A stretch of DNA of 64,000 nucleotides from Trinickia mobilis (lineage in GTDB: Bacteria > Pseudomonadota > Gammaproteobacteria > Burkholderiales > Burkholderiaceae), in the NCBI RefSeq assembly GCF_017315705.1, contig NZ_JAFLRF010000001.1, forward strand, positions 452,394 through 516,393. Direction: 5' to 3'. Every line of letters starts with the position of its first letter. Within the stretch, counting starts at the first letter, position 1. The translations under genes were made by a program, and so were the position numbers. Positions 1 to 8,456 of this stretch are shown piece by piece. The notes beneath the pieces are model-generated. The model saw nothing but the letters and a program-made list of their open reading frames with translations. It had not been told where the DNA came from and made no database searches.

Positions 1-407
1 TCGATAACCGTCTGCAGGTTGTCCCATTCGTGCTGGATCGCGGCGATGTCATCATCGTCGGCCTTCTCGGCCGCGAGCGCCGCGGCGCCGGATTCGGTCA
101 CCGCCCGATATTCGTAGCAGCGCTTGATGTCCGACAGGCTTTCGAGCGGCGCAAAGCGCTTCACGTTCGGGTCGGGGCGGCGCACGACCGTCGTGCCCGA
201 GCCGTGGCGCGTCGCGATGATGCCGTCGGCGCGCAGTTGCGCGAGCGCTTCGCGCACGGTCGGGCGTGAGGTGGCGAAGCGCTCGGCGAGCGCATGCTCG
301 GTCGGCAGGCGATCCCCTTCCTTGTATTCGCCTTCGATGATGCGGTTCAAGAGGTCGCTGTAGATGCGACCCGGCATGCCGGGCGATTTGCGTTCGGTCG
401 TTGTCAC
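1..407 (-). CDS. GntR-family (FadR/FCD subfamily) regulator, partial
   Basis: This is the N-terminal part of a transcription regulator; the rest lies beyond the left edge. The reverse strand reads a winged helix with the typical GntR core (GRIYSDLLNRIIEGEYKEGD, then PTEHALAERFATSRPTVREA) and the start of an all-alpha FCD ligand domain (RCYEYRAVTESGAAALAAEK). I chose GTG at 405-407; an in-frame GTG seven codons upstream is an alternative. FCD regulators usually repress catabolic genes and are released by an organic acid. The target is not visible here. A pair of 9-base direct repeats spans the proposed start, which suggests autoregulation. Confidence 0.85.
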   Translation of the reverse strand, partial: MTTTERKSPGMPGRIYSDLLNRIIEGEYKEGDRLPTEHALAERFATSRPTVREALAQLRADGIIATRHGSGTTVVRRPDPNVKRFAPLESLSDIKRCYEYRAVTESGAAALAAEKADDDDIAAIQHEWDNLQTVI

Positions 408-430
408 GGGGAAGTGCCCACTTGTCACGG
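401..430. promoter_or_regulatory. Candidate operator: direct repeats around a small dyad
   Basis: TTGTCACGG occurs at 401-409 and again at 422-430, exactly 21 bases (two helical turns) apart. Between them lies the inverted repeat AAGTG-CC-CACTT (412-423). The block covers the likely start of the GntR gene. The arrangement suits autoregulation, but no binding is shown. Confidence 0.35.
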
Positions 431-784
431 TAGCACTGGATTGTAAGGCAAACAGCGCCAATGCTCGCAACATCTCGGTTAACAACTTCCACGGCAGAGC
501 GCCGCCGGTCTGCACTCGGCCAACGTCCTGCGCTGCCATGCGTAAAAGACATGGTTTGTATCGCAACGATATATTTTATTTGTGCCTGCGCGCCGCATAC
601 GATGCAGGACATGGCAGCGCTGAACCGAAACGGCAAATGCAATGACCGCAAATGCAGCACGGTGCGCCGACACCAGGATTCAAGACCTCGAAAAAACTGA
701 CGCTTGACCTGGAATAACGCCGAAATTGCGGTGTTAGCCATAGTACAAGGCCCGTGTTCCACATCATCTACTTAGGAGTTCAAA
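431..784. other. Intergenic region before the DUF4148 gene
   Basis: I see no credible gene in these 354 bases. An imperfect inverted repeat (AACGCCG at 716-722, CGGTGTT at 729-735) lies about 50 bases before the next start. TTGACC at 704-709 could be part of a -35 box for that gene. A ribosome site, TTAGGAGTT, directly precedes the ATG at 785. Confidence 0.3.
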
Positions 785-1141
785 ATGAAGATGCATCTCG
801 TAGCTGCCCTTTCGCTCGCCCTCCTCGCCTCGGCCGGTATCGCCACCAGCGCATCGGCACAGGAAAAGACCCGCGCCGAAGTCCGCCAGGAGCTGATCCA
901 AGCCGAAAACAACGGCTCGCGCTTCGTCACGGATACGTCGTATCCCGCGGTGAACCCGATCTTCGCGCAGCAGGCTGCCCGTCTTCAAGCGCAAAACAGC
1001 GGAGCCGGCTCCGAAATGACCGCTTCGAGCCAATCCGGCCGGCATGCGGCGGATGACGTTACGGGCGCCGCGAAGATCGCTCATGCGCCGTCGAGCTGCG
1101 TGGGCCCGGTGAGCTTCTGCTCGACGTACTTCGGAAGCTGA
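785..1141 (+). CDS. DUF4148 small secreted protein
   Basis: A 118-residue protein with a clear Sec signal peptide (MKMHLVAALSLALLASAGIA, cleavage probably after ATSASAQ). A short segment follows that is typical of DUF4148, with KTRAEVRQELIQAENNG and then an aromatic/proline stretch, DTSYPAVNPIFAQQ. DUF4148 proteins are abundant in Burkholderiales and are predicted to be periplasmic, of unknown function. The C-terminal part (residues about 70-118) has two cysteines (SSCVGPVSFCSTYFG) that could form a disulfide. The gene appears monocistronic, with a good Shine-Dalgarno (TTAGGAG). Confidence 0.8.
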   Translation: MKMHLVAALSLALLASAGIATSASAQEKTRAEVRQELIQAENNGSRFVTDTSYPAVNPIFAQQAARLQAQNSGAGSEMTASSQSGRHAADDVTGAAKIAHAPSSCVGPVSFCSTYFGS

Positions 1142-1206
1142 AATGCGATGCGCCGCAGGGCTGGCCTTCGGTGCCAGCCATTGCGCACGCCTCGCCACGG
1201 CCGGCG

Positions 1207-1706
1207 TCACGCCGCAGCCGCATCGCGAATTGCGCTCGCCAGCACGAGGTCGAAGAAGGCCTGTGCGCTCGGCGAGAGCGAACGCCCCTTGAGCCACACC
1301 ATTTGCAAAGGCCGCTCGATGCGCAAGCCGTCGACTTCGAGCAGCGCGAGATCGCCGCGCGCCAATTCGTCTTTCACGCTCAACGTGGAAACGTAAGCGA
1401 TCGCGCGCCGCGCAACGAGCATCCGCTTGATCGCTTCGGTGTCGCTGACCGACATCAGCGGCTCAATCTTCAGTCCAATCCCTTCATACGCCTGTTCGAC
1501 GACCGCGCGCGTGCCCGAGCCGGGCTCGCGCATGATGATCGCGTGATCGGCGACCTCGCGCGGCGATAGCCTCTTGCCGATCTGCGGATGTCCGGCGGCC
1601 GCCACCGCGGCGATTTCGTCGGCGCCGATCCGGCGCGCGTGCAGCACGGAATCGTCGTACGGTCCCTCGATGAAGCCCGGCGCAAGCTCGAGCGCACCTG
1701 CGCCGA
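1207..1706 (-). pseudogene. LysR-type regulator, C-terminal remnant
   Basis: The reverse strand encodes about 165 residues that read as the second half of a LysR substrate-binding domain (GALELAPGFIEGPYDDS, then MREPGSGTRAVVEQAYEGIG, and a C-terminal LKGRSLSPSAQAFFDLVL). This resembles the CysB/CbbR-like branch. The helix-turn-helix and first subdomain are absent. The reading frame runs upstream into the 3' end of the quinone oxidoreductase gene without any LysR N-terminus. I read it as a gene whose 5' half was lost by a rearrangement that placed the oxidoreductase next to it. Confidence 0.7.
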
Positions 1707-2735
1707 TCAGATGGCGCGATAAGCCTGCGTCGTCAGCACGATCTTGCCGACGTGCTGCGACGAGTCGATCAACGCGTGCGCACTGCGCGCATCCTCGAGC
1801 GGGAACGTCTTGTAGATTTGCGGCTTGACCGTCCCGGCTTCGATGAAGGGCCACACGTGCTGTTCGAGATCGCGAATGATGCTCGCCTTGTCCTCGTAGC
1901 TGCGCGAGCGCAACGTCGAGCCGATGTGCGTGAGCTGCTTTTGCATCAGCGGCCAGATATTCAAGTCCTTCGCCGGGCCGCTCAACGCGCTCACCTGGAC
2001 GATGCGCCCGTGCATCGCGGCGGCCTGGTAGTTACGGGCGACATAGTCGCCGGCGATGATGTCGAGGATCACGTCGACGCCCTTGCCATCCGTAAAGCGC
2101 TTCACCTCTTCGACGAAATCCGCTTCGCGGTAGTTGATCGACAGATCGGCGCCCAAGCGCAGGCTCGCTTGCCGGTGGGCTTCGGAGCCCGCGGTCGTGA
2201 TGATCTTCGAGGCGCCGAACACCTTGGCGAGCATCGTCGCCGTGGTGCCGATGCCGGACGCGCCGCCGTGAATCAAGACGCTTTCGCCCTTTTGCAGGCC
2301 GCCGCGCCGGAACAGGTTCAGCCATACCGTCATGAAGGTCTCGGGCATCGCGGCCGCTTCGACCACGCTCAACCCCTTAGGAATAGACAGCGTCGCGTTT
2401 TCGTTCGCGACGACGTATTCCGCGTACCCCCCGCCCGTAATCAACGCGCACACGAGATCGCCGGCCTGAAAGCGCGTGACGCCGTTGCCGGCGGCGACCA
2501 CCTCTCCCGCCACTTCGAGCCCCGGAATGTCCGATGCACCGGGCGGCGGCGCATAGGAACCCTTGCGTTGCAGCACGTCCGGCCCGTTCACGCCCGCAGC
2601 GTGAATGCGAATCAGGACTTCATCGGCCGCCGGCTGCGGCACGGCACGCGCGACCGGCGCAAGCACCTCGGGACCGCCGGGCTGCCGGATCTCGATCGCC
2701 GTCATCGACGACGGCAGGGTTTGGGCTTTAGACAT
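1707..2735 (-). CDS. Zinc-independent quinone oxidoreductase (MDR superfamily)
   Basis: A 342-residue medium-chain dehydrogenase/reductase of the QorA/PIG3 group, predicted to reduce quinones or enals with NADPH in the cytoplasm. It has the GroES-like N-terminal domain (VLIRIHAAGVNGPDVLQRKG), a Rossmann motif (HGGASGIGTTATMLAKVFGA) and NYREADF followed by DVILDIIAGDYVARNYQ. Zinc ligands are lacking, as is usual for this group. The chosen ATG at 2735 follows AGAGGATTCC; a longer frame to 2858 has no ribosome site. The gene is flanked on both sides by LysR remnants, so it is now without an obvious regulator. Confidence 0.85.
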   Translation of the reverse strand: MSKAQTLPSSMTAIEIRQPGGPEVLAPVARAVPQPAADEVLIRIHAAGVNGPDVLQRKGSYAPPPGASDIPGLEVAGEVVAAGNGVTRFQAGDLVCALITGGGYAEYVVANENATLSIPKGLSVVEAAAMPETFMTVWLNLFRRGGLQKGESVLIHGGASGIGTTATMLAKVFGASKIITTAGSEAHRQASLRLGADLSINYREADFVEEVKRFTDGKGVDVILDIIAGDYVARNYQAAAMHGRIVQVSALSGPAKDLNIWPLMQKQLTHIGSTLRSRSYEDKASIIRDLEQHVWPFIEAGTVKPQIYKTFPLEDARSAHALIDSSQHVGKIVLTTQAYRAI

Positions 2736-2841
2736 GGAATCCTCTAAAAAAAATGGCCGTGAACCGGCATGAGCTGATGCATGGGATACAAGTATAGGTT
2801 CGCAAGCCGATGAATTTGTGCTGCAATATTCCGATCGAGGG

Positions 2842-3026
2842 ATGCAAATTTGCATCACCCGCCTCGCGCGCTGGCCGATGGGGCTCTTCGCGTCGAAGCG
2901 CTACTTGAAAAAGCGCGGCGAGCCGGAGCCTGGAACCGCGTTCGCGGGCCACGACGTCGTGAACACACCGCACGCATCCGCGCCATGATCGACGAGATCG
3001 TGACCGGCTTTGAAAACTGCGCGTAA
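2842..3026 (+). pseudogene. Second LysR regulator remnant
   Basis: Two pieces of a LysR effector domain can be read on the plus strand. The first is RWPMGLFASKRYLKKRGEPE followed by FAGHDVV, the usual Y-ASP-AYL-x-RHG...L-GH motif. In another frame comes HTARIRAMIDEIVTGFENCA and a stop at 3024-3026, the typical LysR C-terminus. The middle of the domain and everything N-terminal are missing, and the two pieces are out of frame. It is a decayed gene. Assignment rests on motif shape only. Confidence 0.5.
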
Positions 3027-3213
3027 GCGCATGAAGCGGCTGCCTGCAAGCAGCGCGAATTTGTTTGATAATCCGTGCGCCATCGAACAGGAAGACATTC
3101 GCTGGCGCAGGAGCCGCCTAAGATGAAATGGAGACATGCCGATTGCAGCAGGCGAGACGCGATCGGCCTTATCCCTGGCGGAAAGTCGTTTCTCGTCCAC
3201 GGAATACAAAACC

Positions 3214-3414
3214 ATGAATACATCCGACCAAAACCGTCGGCCCTGGCTTTGGGTACTGCTTCTGGTTCCCTACGTCGCGCTGCTCTGGCTCCCCTTCTAT
3301 AACCACCGCATGCCGTCGCTCCTCGGCTTCCCGTTCTTCTACTGGTATCAGTTGCTGTGGGTGCCGATCACGTCGCTGCTCCTCTACGTGATTTACCGGG
3401 GAGTCAGCAAATGA
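3214..3414 (+). CDS. DUF3311 membrane protein (SSS transporter partner)
   Basis: A 66-residue protein with two predicted membrane segments (WLWVLLLVPYVALLWLPFY and FFYWYQLLWVPITSLLLYVI), typical of DUF3311. Such proteins are regularly encoded just before sodium:solute symporters and are thought to be small accessory subunits. The ATG at 3214 is the natural start because the upstream frame has no family similarity. Its stop codon overlaps the start of the transporter gene (ATGA, 3411-3414), so the two are translationally coupled. Confidence 0.85.
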   Translation: MNTSDQNRRPWLWVLLLVPYVALLWLPFYNHRMPSLLGFPFFYWYQLLWVPITSLLLYVIYRGVSK

Positions 3415-4898
3415 ACCCCACCCAATCGATCAACAGCGTGGCGATGGCCGTGTTCATCGGCTTTTTCGTGCTGGTCACGGTGCTGGGCTTCATCGCCGCC
3501 CGCTGGAAGCGCGGCGACCTCACGCAACTGCACGAGTGGGGCCTGGGCGGGCGCCAGTTCGGCACGATCATCTCGTGGTTCCTCGTCGGCGGCGATTTCT
3601 ACACCGCCTATACCGTGATTGCGGTGCCCGCGCTCGTGTATTCGGTCGGCGCGTATGGCTTCTTTGCGCTGCCCTACACGATCATTGTCTACCCGTTCGT
3701 GTTCGCCGTGATGCCGAAGCTCTGGCGCATCGCGCACGACAAGAACCACATCACCGCGGCCGACTACGTGCACGGCGAATATGGCGGCAAGCTGCTGCCC
3801 GCGGCGATCGCGCTGACCGGCATTGTCGCGACGATGCCTTATATCGCGCTGCAGTTGGTCGGGATGCAGGTCGTGATCAAGGGGCTTGGGGTGTCGGGCG
3901 AGATTCCGCTCGTCGTCGCGTTCGTGATTCTCGCGTTCTACACGTATGCGAGCGGCCTGCGCGCGCCCGCGATGATTGCGTTCGTCAAGGACATCATGAT
4001 CTACATCGTCGTGATCGCCGCGATCTGGCTGATTCCGACCCGGCTCGGCGGCTACGCCGCGGTGTTCGACTCGGCCGACAAGTTCTTCGCCGCGAAGGGC
4101 GGCGCAACCGGCATCGTGCTGCAGCCGTCGCAGTTCATCGCGTATGCGTCGCTTGCGCTCGGCTCGGCGCTGGCCGCGTTCATGTATCCGCATACGATGA
4201 CGGCGATTCTGTCTTCGTCGTCCGCGAAGACGATTCAGAAGAACGCGATCGTGCTGCCCGCCTACACGCTGCTGCTCGGCCTCATCGCATTGCTCGGCTA
4301 TATGGCGATCGCGGCGGGCATCAAGGTGCAGTCCGCGTCCGACGTTGTCCCCGCCCTCTTCGGCACGCTGTTCCCGTCGTGGTTCGTCGGCTTTGCCGCG
4401 GCGGCGATTGCGATCAGCGCATTGGTGCCCGCGGCGATCATGTCGATCGGCGCGGCCAATCTCTTCACGCGCAATCTCTGGCGTCCGCTCGTCAATCCGA
4501 ACATCTCGGCGGCCGGCGAAGCCTCGACCGCGAAGCTCGTTTCGCTCGTCGTGAAGTTCGGTGCGCTGCTCTTCATCGTGTTCCTGCCGACGCACTACGC
4601 GATCGATCTGCAGTTGCTCGGCGGCGTGTGGATTTTGCAGATCTTTCCGGCGGTCGTGTTCTCGCTCTATACGCGCAGGCTCTCGACGTCCGGGCTGCTC
4701 GCCGGGTGGCTCGCGGGCATCGTGCTCGGCACCGGGCTGGCGATCTCGCAAGGCTTGAAGCCCGTGTTTGCGCTGCACGCCGGCACAGCGACCTTCCCGC
4801 TCTACATCGGGCTGATCGCGCTGGTGGTGAACATCGTGATCGTGCTCGGGCTTTCGGTCGTGATGCCGGCGCGCCATGCGGCGGCGGCAGCGAAGTAA
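3411..4898 (+). CDS. Sodium:solute symporter, MctP-like monocarboxylate permease
   Basis: A 495-residue integral membrane protein of the SSS family with about 13 transmembrane helices. The N-terminal block (EWGLGGRQFGTIISWFLVGG, then DFYTAYTVIAVPALVYSVGA) and the sodium-site region around TM8 (SALVPAAIMSIGAANLFTRN) fit SSS transporters related to rhizobial MctP, which take up lactate, pyruvate and other short monocarboxylates. Substrate is inferred from family resemblance only. It forms an operon with the DUF3311 gene. The following AraC gene is about 220 bases downstream. Confidence 0.85.
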   Translation: MNPTQSINSVAMAVFIGFFVLVTVLGFIAARWKRGDLTQLHEWGLGGRQFGTIISWFLVGGDFYTAYTVIAVPALVYSVGAYGFFALPYTIIVYPFVFAVMPKLWRIAHDKNHITAADYVHGEYGGKLLPAAIALTGIVATMPYIALQLVGMQVVIKGLGVSGEIPLVVAFVILAFYTYASGLRAPAMIAFVKDIMIYIVVIAAIWLIPTRLGGYAAVFDSADKFFAAKGGATGIVLQPSQFIAYASLALGSALAAFMYPHTMTAILSSSSAKTIQKNAIVLPAYTLLLGLIALLGYMAIAAGIKVQSASDVVPALFGTLFPSWFVGFAAAAIAISALVPAAIMSIGAANLFTRNLWRPLVNPNISAAGEASTAKLVSLVVKFGALLFIVFLPTHYAIDLQLLGGVWILQIFPAVVFSLYTRRLSTSGLLAGWLAGIVLGTGLAISQGLKPVFALHAGTATFPLYIGLIALVVNIVIVLGLSVVMPARHAAAAAK

Positions 4899-5118
4899 TG
4901 CTCGCCGCCGCGCGCCACATGCTTCGTCGATCCGTGGCGCACCGTGGTCGACTTGCCGCCCGGCAACGAGCCACGGCGCCGCCATCGGAGTAGGGAACTC
5001 ATGCAGCGGCCGTAAGAAGCAGTTCGGGAGAGTTCGACCATGGCAGCGGTCGCAACATTTGCAGCCTGCGGCGCCGGAACCCATAAAATGCGTATTCGGA
5101 CCCACCAAAGGATCGAAA

Positions 5119-6063
5119 TTGTCTTCGCTCGATTGGCTTAGCCGCCTGCTCGTCATGATACCCGTCAGCGGTCAACTCGAAGTCCGCTGCGCCTACGGCG
5201 CGCCGTGGCGCGTCGCCTACGAGCGCGCCGAACCCGGCGAAATGCCCTATCACGTCCTGCTTGGCGGATCGGCGGTGCTGGAAAGCCCTGACGGCGCCAC
5301 CCAACACCTGGACGCGGGCGACATCGTGCTGCTGCCGCACGGCTCGCAGCACGTGCTTCACGACGGCAGCGGTGCACGCCCGTTACCGGTGCGAACACGC
5401 GCAGTCTTCAATGTGGACGTCAGCGAAAATCGCGGCAAAGGCGAGCGTCTCGACATGCTCTGCGGCCGCTTCCTCCTCGCGCCGCCGCACGACCGCCTGA
5501 TGCGCCATTACCTGCCCGCCATACTCGTGGTGCGAACCTCCGCACACGACGCGTCGCAGCAGAACGCAACGTCGCTTCAGCTGGCTAGCCTCGTCGGGCT
5601 GATGCGGGCCGAATCGGGCTCTTATACGCTGGGCGGACATGCGATGCTCAACGCGCTGTCGGCCGCGCTCTTCGCGCTCACGTTGAGGATGGCCAGCGAA
5701 TCCGACGCGGCCGATGTCGGCTTGCTGGCGTTGGCCGGCCATCCGCGCCTCGCGCCTGCCCTCACCGCGATGTTCAACGAGCCCGCACACGCATGGACCC
5801 TGCCTGAGCTGGCTCAGCTGTGCAACATGTCCCGCGCGACCCTCGTTCGCCACTTTCGCGACAAGGTGGGATGCTCCGCCAACGACTTGTTGACGGATAT
5901 CCGCATGACGCTCGCGGCCAACGAATTGAAGAAGCCCGCCACTTCGACAGAAACGGTGGCCGAGGTGGTCGGCTATCAGTCGCTGGCCGCCTTCAGGCGC
6001 GCCTTCACGCAGCGCATGGGCATGACACCCGGCGAATGGCGTCGGACCGCGCAGGCAATGTAG
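5119..6063 (+). CDS. AraC-family regulator with cupin sensor domain
   Basis: A 314-residue regulator: an N-terminal cupin-type domain (VSGQLEVRCAYGAPWRVAYE, then HLDAGDIVLLPHGSQHVL) and a C-terminal AraC domain with two helix-turn-helix units (WTLPELAQLCNMSRATLVRH and VAEVVGYQSLAAFRRAFTQR). I place the start at TTG 5119, preceded by AAAGGATCGAA; it gives the usual opening SSLDWLSRLLVMIPVSG. The first ATG (5155) would cut this helix. The family often controls a neighbouring oxidoreductase or transporter. The next two genes on the same strand (AhpD-like and DUF417) are the likely targets. Confidence 0.85.
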   Translation: MSSLDWLSRLLVMIPVSGQLEVRCAYGAPWRVAYERAEPGEMPYHVLLGGSAVLESPDGATQHLDAGDIVLLPHGSQHVLHDGSGARPLPVRTRAVFNVDVSENRGKGERLDMLCGRFLLAPPHDRLMRHYLPAILVVRTSAHDASQQNATSLQLASLVGLMRAESGSYTLGGHAMLNALSAALFALTLRMASESDAADVGLLALAGHPRLAPALTAMFNEPAHAWTLPELAQLCNMSRATLVRHFRDKVGCSANDLLTDIRMTLAANELKKPATSTETVAEVVGYQSLAAFRRAFTQRMGMTPGEWRRTAQAM

Positions 6064-6224
6064 CGAGCGGCACGACCGAAGACGTGCGCCGCGTCCACGC
6101 AACGCGTCCTCGGGAAAACCCGAATGAGACGAATGAGCATCCAATTGAGCGTATTAGGGCTTATACGGATCATCCTATCCCCCTACAGTAGAGGCTCCTA
6201 ACCACCTGACGAAGGAGTCAGACC

Positions 6225-6764
6225 ATGAGCCGCATCACCGTTCCCAACATCGCATCCGCCACCGGCGCCACTGCCGAAGTCTACGCGCAAGTCAAGCAAG
6301 CCACCGGCGGCAGCGTCCCGAATCTGTTCGCCGCGCTGGGCGCACTGGCGCCCGAAACGCTCAAGGCCTATTTGAATGCCGAAGGCGTGCTCGCTGCGGG
6401 TACCCTGAGCAAGCAGGACGTCGAGACGATCAAGCTGCTGGCCAGCGAATTGACCGGCTGCGACTACTGCGTGGCCGCCCATACGATGCTGGGCAAGATG
6501 ACGGGCCTGTCGCCGGAAACGCTCAAGCAGATTCGTAACGGCCAGCCGACCGGCATCGCGAAGCGCGACGCGCTCGTGAGTTTCGTGCAGACCCTGCAGC
6601 GAACGAGCGGCACGCTCAGCGCGGACGCTTTCGAGGCGATCAAGGCGGCTGGCTACACGGACGCGCAACTGGTGGAGATCACGTTGGCCTACGCGCTGAC
6701 GATCTTCACGAACACCTTCAACCGCATCAACGACACCGACGTGGACTTCCCGCCGGTCAAGTGA
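6225..6764 (+). CDS. Carboxymuconolactone decarboxylase/AhpD-like protein
   Basis: A 179-residue protein of the CMD superfamily, with the AhpD-type redox motif (ELTGCDYCVAAHTMLGKMTG), in which the CxxC pair and the following His are kept. Such proteins act as thiol-dependent peroxidases or in redox relay. Length matches the single-domain family. The start has a strong ribosome site (GAAGGAGTCAGACC). Its genome neighbours are an AraC regulator upstream and a DUF417 membrane protein downstream, a combination often seen in stress-response loci of Proteobacteria. Confidence 0.8.
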   Translation: MSRITVPNIASATGATAEVYAQVKQATGGSVPNLFAALGALAPETLKAYLNAEGVLAAGTLSKQDVETIKLLASELTGCDYCVAAHTMLGKMTGLSPETLKQIRNGQPTGIAKRDALVSFVQTLQRTSGTLSADAFEAIKAAGYTDAQLVEITLAYALTIFTNTFNRINDTDVDFPPVK

Positions 6765-6909
6765 CGCGCAATGGAGCGGGCGCTCCTGATCCGGTGCCCG
6801 CGCCGTTGACAACAAACGATCGGCACGCATGCCGATCCCATGAACCGGATGTGCGGCGTACCGCTTGGACACATCCATCGCTGGATCAATTGATCGAGGA
6901 CGACACATC

Positions 6910-7389
6910 ATGAAAACGTACTTCCGCGTCGCGGAGACGAATAGCGGCTCCTATGGACACCTGGCTTTGTTGAGGTGGACCATGACGGCCATCTTCATTT
7001 GGTTCGGAATCCAGAAGTTCACGCCCTATGCGGCCGATGCCATCGCGCCGTTGATCCAGCACAGCCCGTTCATGAGCTGGCTGGACATCTTCGGCGTGCG
7101 GGGCGAGGCCCGCGTAGTGGGGTCGATCGAGCTGCTGACCGCCGCGGCGCTGATCGTCGGCTCGGTGATTCCCGCGGTGTCGGCGCTCGGAGCGGCAATG
7201 GCCAGCGTCACCTTCGTCCTGACTACGTCATTCGTTTTCAGCACGCCGGGCATCACGCAGTTCAGCCCGACTGGCTTTCCGATCATCTCGACGTTGGTCG
7301 AGCAGTTTCTGATAAAGGACGTCGTGCTTCTTGCCGCGTGCCTGACGTTGCTGAGCGCGTCGTTGTCGCGGCGTGCTACGGCAATATAA
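6910..7389 (+). CDS. DUF417 (YkgB-like) inner-membrane protein
   Basis: A 159-residue membrane protein with about four transmembrane segments. The opening helix region (LLRWTMTAIFIWFGIQKFTP) and motif block (PLIQHSPFMSWLDIFGVRGE) followed by GSIELLTAAALI match DUF417, related to E. coli YkgB/RclC. RclC belongs to the reactive-chlorine resistance locus, which suggests an oxidative-stress role together with the AhpD-like gene 145 bases upstream. The ATG at 6910 is chosen because the longer frame from 6865 reads through non-conserved residues. Function is inferred. Confidence 0.8.
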   Translation: MKTYFRVAETNSGSYGHLALLRWTMTAIFIWFGIQKFTPYAADAIAPLIQHSPFMSWLDIFGVRGEARVVGSIELLTAAALIVGSVIPAVSALGAAMASVTFVLTTSFVFSTPGITQFSPTGFPIISTLVEQFLIKDVVLLAACLTLLSASLSRRATAI

Positions 7390-7422
7390 GGCGTCTATCG
7401 CCGCCATCACCCATGTGGCCTG

Positions 7423-8355
7423 TCACGCCTGCCGCGCCGCCCGCTCCGGCTGCGCGGTTTCCATTGCATCGTAAAACGCGACGGCGTGATCGACGAACGC
7501 CCTGACCTTGGCCGGCAGCAGCGTGCGCGTGCTATAGGCCAGACGAATCTCGATCGCGCTGCCGACGATTTCGAAACCTTCCAATAGTTGAACGAGCCGG
7601 CCGGAATCGAGCTCGGCCTGCACGAGCGCTGTCGCTATCGCGCCGATACCGAAGCCTTCGAGCACCATCTGCCGGTTGAATATCGGGCTGTTCGACGCGA
7701 CTTCGTATTTGAGCGGAATCGTCAGATCTTCGCCGTCGACCTTGAACGTCAAGGCCGGCTTGCGCAGCGACGGCGGCGTGGTGACGAATACATGGTCCTG
7801 CAGTTCCGACGGATGCTTGGGCGCAGGATGGGTTTCCAAGTACTGCGCCGAGGCGGCAATCACGACCGGCATGCGTTCGAGCACCCGCGTGACGGCCGTG
7901 TCGGTGCTCAGCATGAAGGGCAGCACGATGCCGAGGTCGTAGCCGTCCGCGACCAGGTCGACGGGGCGCTCGGTCAGCGTCACGTCGAGGTCCACTTTGG
8001 GATGCTTGCGCTTGAACGACGCAATGAGCGGCACGAGCCGGTTGAGCGTCGCCGTCGTGTGCGCGACGAGCCGCAGCACGCCGCTCGGCTCCTGGGTCTG
8101 CGTCGACGCCGACGCTTCCAGTGCCTCGAGGTCGTCGAGCACCCGGCAGCATCCGTCATAAAAGCGTTCCGCCGCTTCGGTGAGCGATATCTGCCGCGTG
8201 GTGCGATGAAAGAGCCGGCTGCCGAGCCGCCGCTCGAGCGCGGCGATCGCGCGCGACACCACCGGGGTCGTAAGGCCGAGGATATCCGCGGCACGCGTAA
8301 AGCTCTTCGCTTCGACAACCGTACGGAAGATTCGAAGACTTTCGATATATTCCAT
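7423..8355 (-). CDS. LysR-type transcriptional regulator
   Basis: A 310-residue regulator with a normal N-terminal helix-turn-helix (IFRTVVEAKSFTRAADILGL, then TPVVSRAIAALERRLGSRLF) and a LysR substrate domain with LTERPVDLVADGYDLGIVLP. That pattern is typical of the large CrgA/DsdC-like clade. It is convergent with the DUF417 gene (33 bases apart). About 100 bases separate its start from the next LysR gene on the same strand. The target is unknown. The C-terminal residues QPERAARQA are not conserved. Confidence 0.85.
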   Translation of the reverse strand: MEYIESLRIFRTVVEAKSFTRAADILGLTTPVVSRAIAALERRLGSRLFHRTTRQISLTEAAERFYDGCCRVLDDLEALEASASTQTQEPSGVLRLVAHTTATLNRLVPLIASFKRKHPKVDLDVTLTERPVDLVADGYDLGIVLPFMLSTDTAVTRVLERMPVVIAASAQYLETHPAPKHPSELQDHVFVTTPPSLRKPALTFKVDGEDLTIPLKYEVASNSPIFNRQMVLEGFGIGAIATALVQAELDSGRLVQLLEGFEIVGSAIEIRLAYSTRTLLPAKVRAFVDHAVAFYDAMETAQPERAARQA

Positions 8356-8456
8356 GTGGCACCTTTAGCGAGACAGACTGCCAGTATTGAATGACGAAAC
8401 GATCCGCGCAAGCCGCCGCCCGAATAAGCGCGAGCGAGCGGCGGCCTGCAAAAGCA

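Noticed and set aside
1752-2747. A 331-codon plus-strand frame opposite the quinone oxidoreductase
   Set aside because: Antisense shadow; the minus strand has MDR motifs and a good ribosome site.
3393-5156. A 587-codon open frame on the minus strand across the SSS transporter gene
   Set aside because: It is Arg/His/Asp-rich with no family motifs, which is the usual antisense shadow of a GC-rich gene. The plus-strand frame is a clear SSS transporter.
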